Of a stretch of DNA of 6,606 bases, positions 1 through 5,376 are shown one piece after another. Position numbers and translations under genes: made by a program. Under the pieces are notes generated by a model, which had not been told where the DNA came from, did not search any database, and was given only the letters and a program-made list of their open reading frames with translations. Numbering within the stretch: position 1 is the first letter of the stretch; every line of letters begins with the position of its first letter. Source of the stretch: an uncultured Bacteroidales bacterium (GTDB lineage Bacteria > Bacteroidota > Bacteroidia > Bacteroidales > P3); assembly GCA_900319595.1 (NCBI GenBank), contig ONOZ01000084.1, positions 1 through 6,606 of the forward strand, read 5' to 3'.

Positions 1-2439
1 AACAGAAAGTGAATGATTTATTTTTATGCAATAAGGGTTGGTTTTGTCATTAAAGAAATCCACTGCCTCATCTACTGTCATTGCTAACACATCTGCAATA
101 TTTTTATCCTTGTATTTTATCTCCAAAGCCTCCTCTTTATAACGCTTTCCGTGGCATTCATCACATTCTAATGTAACATCAGCCATGAATTGCATATGAA
201 TATCTACTTTTCCTTCGCCCTTGCAAGTTTCACATCTGCCTCCCTCAACGTTAAATGAGAAATAACCGACTTTATTGCCCCTTGCTTTTGCCATTGGTAA
301 GGATGCAAATAATTCCCTTATATTATCAAACGCACCAATATACAAAACCGGATTACTTCGAGAGGATTTGCCAAGTGGATTTTGGTCTACAACTTGCAAG
401 TCTTTTATAAGCGACAGACTTCCTTTGATTTCTGAACATTTAGGTTGATAATCCAAAGAAATGTCAAAGTGCATACGGAGTGCGTTTATGAAAATCTTAT
501 TGACTAATGTACTTTTCCCTGAACCACTTACACCACATACGACAACCTTTTCATTTAATGGCAAGCGGAATGTAACATTTTGCAAATTGTTGCCATAAGC
601 GTTTTCAATTATTAGATATTCTTTGGATTGGATATGAGTTTTTTGTACAGGAATCTCTAATTCTTTTCTAAGGTATTTAGCAGTTAATGAATTGTTATCT
701 TTTAATAATTGCTTAACACTGCCAGCAAAAACAACTTCTCCGCCATTTATTCCAGCCTTCGGACCAATATCTATAACATAATCGGCATTGCGAATAACGT
801 CTTCGTCATGTTCTACGACAACTACAGTATTGCCTTCATCTCGTAGTGCTTTTAGTACATTTATTAGACGATTCGTGTCAGTTGTATGCAGTCCTATTGT
901 AGGTTCATCTAAAATATACATACTGCCTACAAGTGGAGAACCGATAGACGTGGCAAGTACAATCCTTTGACTCTCTCCTCCCGACAATGTTGAGGATTGC
1001 CTATTGAGTGTTATGTAACTTAAACCGACTTCTAACAAATAGTGCAGACGTGATTTTATCTCTTTTATAATCCTTTCGCTTGCTTGAAATTCGTAGTCTG
1101 TCAAATGAAGGTTATCGAAATAGTCGTTCAATTCGTCTATAGGCATAAGAAGTAAATCAACGATACTTTTGCCACCTATTTTTACATATTGTACATCCTT
1201 TCTTAGTCGTGAGCCACCACATTCTGGACAATGTGTTTTGCCGGTATAACGAGATAATAAAACACGAAATTGAATTTTATAACTCTCTTTGCGTAGCATC
1301 TCAAAAAATTGATAAATGCCTATAATATTATCGCTTCCGTACCAAAGTAAATGTCTTTCCTTTTCGGTTAATTCATTGTATGGGCGATGGATTGGAAACT
1401 TGCGATGAGCCTTGCGAATGAAATCTTCCTTAAATTTACTCATCACTACACCCTTCCAGCAATTTACGACGTCTTCATATACGCTTAAATAGGGCTTTGT
1501 TATAACTAAATCCTCGCTTATGCCTTCTACCTGTCCTAATCCATTACATGTTTGACATGCTCCGTATGAATTATTGAATGAAAAGAAATTTTCAGTTGGC
1601 TTAACAAACGTAATACCATCTCTTTCAAAACGATTAGAAAAATGTTCTTGCTTATCTTCTGACCAAATTATGCAATCGCCGTTACTTTCGTTGAATGCAG
1701 TATGCACGCTTTCACTTAAACGTAAGTAGATTTCCTCGTTATTTTGCTTAATAGTCAATCGATCAATTAGAAGTAAGTGATTATTATTTTCTTTTGAGTG
1801 ATTAATTTTTTCTTTTGCGAGATTATTATTTTTTTCTGCGTGATTACTATCTATTTGTGTATCAATAGGTAAAATTTCGCCATTTTTGAACAATCTCGTA
1901 TAGCCACTTTGTAAAAGAATATTTAATTTTTCTTCAAAAGTTTCACTTTCAGTCAAAACTATTGGACATAGTATATAAATTTTTTTCTCATCAAACCTGT
2001 CTAATACTGCATCTACAACATTTGAAACAGAATCTCGCTTAACTTCCTGCCCACTTATTGGTGAAAAAGTACGTCCTATTTTTGTAAATAATAATTTCAA
2101 ATATTCGTAAATTTCAGTTGTTGTGCCGACAGTACTTCTTGGATTACGATTCATTGTTCTTTGTTCGACGGCAATAGCAGGTGGAATATTTTCTATTGTA
2201 TCTACTTGTGGCTTTTTCATTCTACCTATGAACTGTCTTGCATAAGAGGAAAGAGATTCAATATAACGTCTTTGTCCTTCTGCAAATAAGGTGTCAAATG
2301 CCAAAGATGATTTACCACTTCCACTAACCCCAGTAATAACTGTTAGAGAATTTTGCGGAATCTGTATATCTATGCCTTTAAGATTATTAACTCTAACTCC
2401 TTTAAGAGTAATATATTTATTTTCTTTTATTTTTTTCAC
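1..2439 (-). CDS. uvrA: UvrA, excinuclease ABC subunit A (3' end outside window)
   Basis: UvrA is the dimeric ABC-type ATPase that scans DNA for bulky lesions and loads UvrB in nucleotide excision repair in the cytoplasm. The frame is open for 813 codons and runs off the left edge; the family is usually about 940 residues, so the second ABC signature and second Walker B are outside. Visible in order: Walker A of domain I (GVSGSGKS, about residues 37-44), the ESLSSYARQF motif, FSFNNSYGACQTC (C295, C298), the CPEC pair 404-407, signature LSGGE (485-489), Walker B ILDEPTIGLH (D510, E511), second Walker A (GVSGSGKST, 636-644), and the zinc module C736-x2-C739-x19-C759-x2-C762. The start is GTG at 2439-2437: no in-frame ATG exists between the upstream in-frame stop (2509-2511) and the conserved N-terminus, and this GTG gives the expected short lead before YITLKGVRVNNLK. 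Oddities: a 7-residue tandem repeat at residues 194-221, and no Cys pair before FSFNN. Identification is secure; the exact start is likely but not proven. Confidence 0.97.
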   Translation of the reverse strand, partial: MKKIKENKYITLKGVRVNNLKGIDIQIPQNSLTVITGVSGSGKSSLAFDTLFAEGQRRYIESLSSYARQFIGRMKKPQVDTIENIPPAIAVEQRTMNRNPRSTVGTTTEIYEYLKLLFTKIGRTFSPISGQEVKRDSVSNVVDAVLDRFDEKKIYILCPIVLTESETFEEKLNILLQSGYTRLFKNGEILPIDTQIDSNHAEKNNNLAKEKINHSKENNNHLLLIDRLTIKQNNEEIYLRLSESVHTAFNESNGDCIIWSEDKQEHFSNRFERDGITFVKPTENFFSFNNSYGACQTCNGLGQVEGISEDLVITKPYLSVYEDVVNCWKGVVMSKFKEDFIRKAHRKFPIHRPYNELTEKERHLLWYGSDNIIGIYQFFEMLRKESYKIQFRVLLSRYTGKTHCPECGGSRLRKDVQYVKIGGKSIVDLLLMPIDELNDYFDNLHLTDYEFQASERIIKEIKSRLHYLLEVGLSYITLNRQSSTLSGGESQRIVLATSIGSPLVGSMYILDEPTIGLHTTDTNRLINVLKALRDEGNTVVVVEHDEDVIRNADYVIDIGPKAGINGGEVVFAGSVKQLLKDNNSLTAKYLRKELEIPVQKTHIQSKEYLIIENAYGNNLQNVTFRLPLNEKVVVCGVSGSGKSTLVNKIFINALRMHFDISLDYQPKCSEIKGSLSLIKDLQVVDQNPLGKSSRSNPVLYIGAFDNIRELFASLPMAKARGNKVGYFSFNVEGGRCETCKGEGKVDIHMQFMADVTLECDECHGKRYKEEALEIKYKDKNIADVLAMTVDEAVDFFNDKTNPYCIKINHSLSV
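1777..1860 (-). repeat. Four 21-bp imperfect tandem repeats inside uvrA
   Basis: Four consecutive 21-bp units lie at 1777-1797, 1798-1818, 1819-1839 and 1840-1860 (plus strand, each starting GTGATT or GAGATT and rich in T). They are in frame with uvrA and, read on the coding strand, give TQIDSNH, AEKNNNL, AKEKINH and SKENNNH (residues 194-221). The three later units are clearly related; the first in coding order is more decayed. The segment sits in the variable loop just before the LLLIDRL strand, a position where UvrA proteins differ in length. Because the unit is a multiple of three, changes in copy number would keep the frame. Confidence 0.8.
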
Positions 2440-2443
2440 GTTG

Positions 2444-2476
2444 CAAAGATACAAAATTTTTTTTACATTAAGTAAA
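2444..2476 (-). promoter_or_regulatory. Putative uvrA promoter
   Basis: On the minus strand TATCTTTG (plus positions 2444-2451) matches the Bacteroidetes -7 element TAnnTTTG. A weak -33 candidate, TTTA, lies about 21 bp upstream (2473-2476). The -7 element ends only four bases before the GTG start, so initiation from it would give an mRNA with little or no leader. Seen by motif only. Confidence 0.55.
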
Positions 2477-2498
2477 TTAAGTTGCAAATACTCGTTTT

Positions 2499-2510
2499 CT
2501 CTCTCTCTCT
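2499..2510. repeat. Short CT dinucleotide repeat (six units)
   Basis: Six CT units are followed directly by an alternating AT run (2511-2516). They lie about 60 bp upstream of the uvrA start, within the AT-rich spacer between uvrA and the ferritin-like gene. Short dinucleotide tracts can slip during replication, but this one is short and its effect on either promoter is unknown. Confidence 0.6.
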
Positions 2511-2620
2511 ATATATACTATATAAAATGAATATACAAAAAATAATTATCTCTTTTTTTTTGTAACACTATATTAATCAAGATATTTTATTATTAAATTG
2601 CATTTTTTTACTTAAATCGC

Positions 2621-2650
2621 TTGTAATGTAAATTATTTATCGTAACTTTG
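2621..2650 (+). promoter_or_regulatory. Promoter of the ferritin-like / zinc-protein unit
   Basis: TAACTTTG at 2643-2650 is a perfect TAnnTTTG -7 element. A TTG at 2621-2623, separated by 19 bp, fits the -33 position of Bacteroidetes housekeeping promoters. Transcription would begin near 2654-2657, leaving a leader of about 40 bases before the ATG at 2698. No Shine-Dalgarno site is present; the bases before the ATG are A-rich, as is normal for the phylum. I see no convincing operator for an iron or peroxide regulator. Confidence 0.7.
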
Positions 2651-2697
2651 ATGTCGCTTGCGTATGAATAGATTAACTAACAAAATCAAAAAAAGAA

Positions 2698-3153
2698 ATG
2701 GACAAGCAAAAGACAATAGAGGCGTTACAATTTTTTGTAACAAATCTGTCAAATCAAGCATTCGCACACAAATTACAAGGAAAATTCTTTGCAAGTGAAG
2801 GTTTTGAAAGATTAGGTGCAAAATATACTGGGCATTATGATGAAGAAATTGCTTGGGTTGATAAATTCATTGACCGTATTTTAGACCTTGGCGGCGAGAT
2901 TAAGCATGAGACTAGACCAGAGAGCAAAATCATCACCGAGCCTTGCGATTACATAAAAAAAGAATTGCAAGTTTCTATAGACGGAATAGAACTTCTAAGA
3001 AAATGTATGGCATCTCTTTGTGAGGACGTTACTACTTACGACATTATGAAAGAGTATCTAAAAGACGAAGAGGAAGATATGTATTGGAGTGAGCAACAGT
3101 TATATTTGATTGAGAGATTGGGGTATGAGCCTTGGTTAATGAAACAAATGTAA
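2698..3153 (+). CDS. Bacterioferritin-family protein with degenerate ferroxidase site
   Basis: This 151-residue protein aligns by eye along its whole length with bacterioferritin (E. coli Bfr, 158 residues). The best-matching stretches are DKFIDRILDLGG (55-66), the SIDG helix start (93-96), LKDEEEDMYW (121-130) and LIERLGYEPWLMKQM at the C-terminus. Bfr and its relatives are four-helix proteins that form 24-subunit cages and oxidise and store iron in the cytoplasm. Mapping the Bfr ligands onto this sequence gives E18 to L17, E51 to E50, H54 to W53, E94 to S93, E127 to E124 and H130 to D127, so only two of six di-iron ligands remain. The haem-ligand Met52 is I51. Cysteines are at 83, 103 and 108. 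It heads a two-gene unit with its own promoter. It may be a structural cage subunit, a partner of a catalytic Bfr encoded elsewhere, or a ferritin-fold protein with another role. The fold assignment is firm; the function is inference. Confidence 0.82.
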   Translation: MDKQKTIEALQFFVTNLSNQAFAHKLQGKFFASEGFERLGAKYTGHYDEEIAWVDKFIDRILDLGGEIKHETRPESKIITEPCDYIKKELQVSIDGIELLRKCMASLCEDVTTYDIMKEYLKDEEEDMYWSEQQLYLIERLGYEPWLMKQM

Positions 3154-3175
3154 TTTACAAAAAAAGTTATGATAT

Positions 3176-3358
3176 ATGGCACACATTTGTGAAAATTGCA
3201 AATTTAGAGCGTATTACGACAAAAAACCTAATTCTATGTTAGGAAAATTTTGGCGTTGGCACATAAACTTCTGCCCGGGTTGGAAATCATATTTCACTCA
3301 TCAAACAAACAACAAACAAGAGGAGGTAAGGGAGAAATATAAGTTTAGGAAATATTGA
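3176..3358 (+). CDS. Small CCHC zinc-site protein of unknown function
   Basis: This is a 60-residue basic protein. The N-terminal half carries C5-x2-C8-x20-H29-x3-C33 inside a dense aromatic and basic segment (GKFWRWHINFCPGWKSYF, 23-40); the C-terminal third is charged and hydrophilic. The cysteine and histidine spacing is that of a single small zinc-binding site, and the RWHxxFCPGWKxY core resembles short uncharacterised proteins I associate with Bacteroidota, recalled but not checked. There is no signal peptide or membrane segment, so it is probably cytosolic. The gene begins 22 bp after the ferritin-like stop codon with no promoter motif between, so the two are probably co-transcribed. The ATG at 3176 is the usable start; the ATG at 3169 soon hits a stop. 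I do not know its function; an RNA-, DNA- or protein-binding knuckle is possible. Confidence 0.8.
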   Translation: MAHICENCKFRAYYDKKPNSMLGKFWRWHINFCPGWKSYFTHQTNNKQEEVREKYKFRKY

Positions 3359-3418
3359 CTATACATAAGAGGTGTATAGGATAGAGTAACACTATATAAT
3401 TGTAACATAAATACTCTC

Positions 3419-3465
3419 AAAACAAAAACGAGATATTATAAAACTAAAATATCTCGTTTTGTTTT
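3419..3465. terminator. Bidirectional hairpin terminator
   Basis: CGAGATATT (3429-3437) pairs with AATATCTCG (3448-3456) around a 10-base loop. The stem extends through A-rich and T-rich flanks (3419-3428 with 3457-3465) to about 18 bp with one unpaired A. Both strands end in a T-rich run (TTTTGTTTT, or TTTTTGTTTT on the other strand), so the element can act in either direction. It lies 60 bp after the zinc-protein stop codon and 66 bp beyond the stop of the convergent OmpA-type lipoprotein gene, which fits a shared terminator. Confidence 0.85.
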
Positions 3466-3531
3466 ACTATATTGGTATTTCATATTTGTAAAATGCCATT
3501 TTAATCGTATAGAGAAAATATTTGACTATCT

Positions 3532-4488
3532 TTATTTCAAAATTTCCATCAATTCATTTACTTTTGGAGATAAGATTATTTCGGTTCGGCGGTTTTTTGC
3601 ACGATTTTCCGCAGTTTTGTTATCAACTTGTGGAGCATATTCACCTCTTCCACAAGGTATTATGCGATTAGGATTTATTTTATTGCCATCTAACAGAATT
3701 TTGGTTATACTTGTTGCCCTCATAACACTCAAATCCCAATTATCTTTTATTTGGTTCTTTCCAACAAGAGGCACATTATCCGTATGACCTTCTACCATAA
3801 CGTCAATATCTGTGTTTTTTACCAAAACGCTTGCAATTTCCTTTAATGCTTTTTTACCTTCATCGCTCACATCCCACTTTCCACTTTGAAATAACAGTTT
3901 CTCTTCCATCAAAACATATACTTTGCCATTTTTGTTCTCAATGCTGAGACCTTTATCTGCAAATCCAAGTAAAGCATCTTTTAATGTATTTTGAATTTTA
4001 TTTAATTGCTCTTCTTTACCTGCCAATTGAGTTTTTAATTCTTTCATTTGGCGTTGATTTTCTGCAAATTCTCTCTGTAAACTATCCAAAATACCTTCTT
4101 TTTCGTTCAATTCCTTCTCTCTGCTATACAAGGCATCAGATAATTCTGCCAAATGCTCACTTTTATCTGCCATAATCTCGTTTATTTTAGAGTTAGCAGC
4201 ATCTAATTGTGCTTTAAGGTCAGAATTTTCTTTATTTAGATGTTTTACCAAATCGGCAGATTTTTTATCACCTTTTATTAAGTCTTCAATGTTTTGATTT
4301 TTTGTTTGCAAATCTTTCTGCAATGCTGTTATACTTTCTGATAATGCTAAATTTTCTTTATTGCAATCTTTTAATTTTCTTGCATTTGTTTCACTTTTCT
4401 GCAAAGCTTCGTTGTATTTTTTTTGACTTACGCACGAAGTTAGAAAGATTGCGATACTTAATAATATTATTGTCTTTTTCATACTCAT
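3532..4488 (-). CDS. OmpA-family coiled-coil lipoprotein
   Basis: This 318-residue protein has a short basic N-terminus, a hydrophobic stretch (about 7-16) and a lipobox LTSC with the lipidated cysteine at 19, so it should be a lipoprotein, most likely in the outer membrane facing the periplasm. Residues about 22-170 are rich in K, E, Q, L and N with heptad-like spacing and no prolines, predicting a long coiled coil. From about 197 on comes an OmpA C-terminal (OmpA/MotB) peptidoglycan-binding domain: LLFQSGKWDVS, VEGHTDNVPL, NWDLSVMRA and ENRAKNRRTEI. The residues equivalent to the diaminopimelate-binding Asp and Arg of OmpA appear to be D237 and R257. It probably tethers the outer membrane to the cell wall across a coiled-coil spacer. 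It starts 18 bp after the xth stop, so it is likely in an operon with it. A start at Met3 (MKKTIILLS) is equally plausible. No barrel domain is present. Confidence 0.92.
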   Translation of the reverse strand: MSMKKTIILLSIAIFLTSCVSQKKYNEALQKSETNARKLKDCNKENLALSESITALQKDLQTKNQNIEDLIKGDKKSADLVKHLNKENSDLKAQLDAANSKINEIMADKSEHLAELSDALYSREKELNEKEGILDSLQREFAENQRQMKELKTQLAGKEEQLNKIQNTLKDALLGFADKGLSIENKNGKVYVLMEEKLLFQSGKWDVSDEGKKALKEIASVLVKNTDIDVMVEGHTDNVPLVGKNQIKDNWDLSVMRATSITKILLDGNKINPNRIIPCGRGEYAPQVDNKTAENRAKNRRTEIILSPKVNELMEILK

Positions 4489-4506
4489 TATGTTTTTTTA
4501 TTTTTG

Positions 4507-5274
4507 TTAATCAATAATTTCTACAGATATAGGGCAGTGGTCAGATTGCATAGCCTCAGGGTGAATTGACGCATTTTTTATTCTATCCTTAATAAAATTG
4601 CTTACCATACTATAATCAATTCTCCAACCTTTATTTTTACTGCGCGATTGAGCAAAATAACTCCACCAAGAATAAGCATCCTTTGTGTTAGGATTGATAT
4701 AACGGAAAGAATCTGTAAATCCGCTTTCCAAAAACTTAGTTATCCATTCACGTTCTTCTGGTAAAAAGCCACTATTTTTCTTATTTCCTTTTGGATCGTG
4801 TATATCTATTTCAGTATGTGCAATGTTGTAATCTCCACAAAGTACTAACGAAGGAATTTGCTTTTGAAGTTCAAGTGCATAATTTTGAAAAAAGTCCAAC
4901 CACTTCATTTTAAAACCTTGCCTTTCCTCTCCAGATGTACCTGATGGGTGATAAATGCTTGCTACACTGAGGTTTTCAAAATCTAATCTGAGCATTCTTC
5001 CCTCATTGTCATAAATTTCTTCGCCGCATCCATAGACTACATTTTTGGGAGCAAGTCTTGATAAAATTGCAACACCCGAATAACCTTTCTTTTTCGCACT
5101 TAGAGCATAGCAATCATAACCAAGAGTTTTAAATTCTAACATAGGAATTTGGTCTTCCTGTGCTTTGGTTTCTTGAATACAAACAACATCCGCATCGGAC
5201 GCAGAAAGCCACTGCATAAATCCCTTATTCATTGCCGCACGTATGCCATTGACATTATAAGAATAGATTTTCAT
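4507..5274 (-). CDS. xth: Exodeoxyribonuclease III / AP endonuclease
   Basis: This is a complete 255-residue member of the ExoIII (Xth) branch of the endonuclease/exonuclease/phosphatase superfamily. It cleaves DNA 5' to abasic sites and trims blocked 3' ends in base excision repair, using Mg2+. Visible active-site motifs are YNVNGIRA (N7), IQETK (E35), the IYHPSG motif (Y108), GDYNIAH (D148, N150), SRSKNKGWRIDY (D220) and the C-terminal SDHCP (D245, H246). All catalytic residues are present, so it should be active. The length matches the family (about 250-270). The ATG at 5274 gives the standard MKIYSYNVNG start. It is the first gene of a probable two-gene operon with the downstream lipoprotein and is divergent from the ClC gene, with a TAnnTTTG element 25-32 bases upstream of its start. 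Confidence 0.96.
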   Translation of the reverse strand: MKIYSYNVNGIRAAMNKGFMQWLSASDADVVCIQETKAQEDQIPMLEFKTLGYDCYALSAKKKGYSGVAILSRLAPKNVVYGCGEEIYDNEGRMLRLDFENLSVASIYHPSGTSGEERQGFKMKWLDFFQNYALELQKQIPSLVLCGDYNIAHTEIDIHDPKGNKKNSGFLPEEREWITKFLESGFTDSFRYINPNTKDAYSWWSYFAQSRSKNKGWRIDYSMVSNFIKDRIKNASIHPEAMQSDHCPISVEIID

Positions 5275-5298
5275 ATCTTTTTATCATTATTGAATTGG

Positions 5299-5306
5299 CA
5301 AAAGTA
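5299..5306 (-). promoter_or_regulatory. Putative xth promoter -7 element
   Basis: The minus strand reads TACTTTTG, a full match to TAnnTTTG, placed so that transcription would start roughly 20 bases before the xth ATG. I see no good TTTG at the -33 position, so the call rests on one element plus its position. Confidence 0.5.
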
Positions 5307-5350
5307 TCAAAAAAAATCGTAATATAGACCTTTTATCTAAAAAATATTTG

Positions 5351-5358
5351 TAACTTTG
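5351..5358 (+). promoter_or_regulatory. Putative ClC gene promoter -7 element
   Basis: TAACTTTG is identical to the -7 element of the ferritin-like gene. Initiation would fall near 5362-5365, leaving a leader of about 12-15 bases before the ATG at 5377. The -33 region is weak (a TTTT at 5331-5334). It lies 44 bp from the oppositely oriented xth element, so the upstream halves of the two promoters overlap. Confidence 0.55.
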
Positions 5359-5376
5359 CGGGCAATTTGTAAAATT

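Noticed and set aside
788..970. Plus-strand open frame of 60 codons within uvrA.
   Set aside because: It lies antisense to the conserved Walker B and signature region of uvrA, has low-complexity Ser/Thr-rich content and no promoter; it is a shadow of the real gene.
1..2439. Possible truncated or pseudogene uvrA because the 3' end is missing.
   Set aside because: The frame is open to the very first base with intact motifs; the missing end is an effect of the window edge.
2698..3153. Assignment of the ferritin-like protein as Dps or DpsL (thioferritin) on the basis of its cysteines and size.
   Set aside because: The helix spacing, the DKFIDRIL and DEEE-x3-W segments and the C-terminal LIERLG match Bfr along the full length, while C83, C103 and C108 do not line up with the thioferritin cysteine pair as I recall it.
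3359..3379. Small inverted repeat CTATACA / TGTATAG just after the zinc-protein stop codon, a possible first terminator.
   Set aside because: The stem is only 7 bp with five A-T pairs and has no T-run after it; the much stronger hairpin at 3419-3465 explains termination.
2562..3397. A 12-base direct repeat, GTAACACTATAT, at 2562-2573 and 3386-3397, flanking the ferritin-like / zinc-protein pair like insertion or attachment repeats.
   Set aside because: In a 6.6-kb AT-rich sequence a 12-base match is expected by chance, there is no integrase, transposase or terminal inverted repeat, and the pair has normal promoter and terminator signals.
3984..4517. Plus-strand open frames opposite the lipoprotein gene (3984-4175 and 4302-4517), which look hydrophobic.
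   Set aside because: Their Leu/Phe-rich content is what the antisense of a Lys/Glu/Gln/Asn-rich coiled coil yields; the minus-strand gene is well supported.
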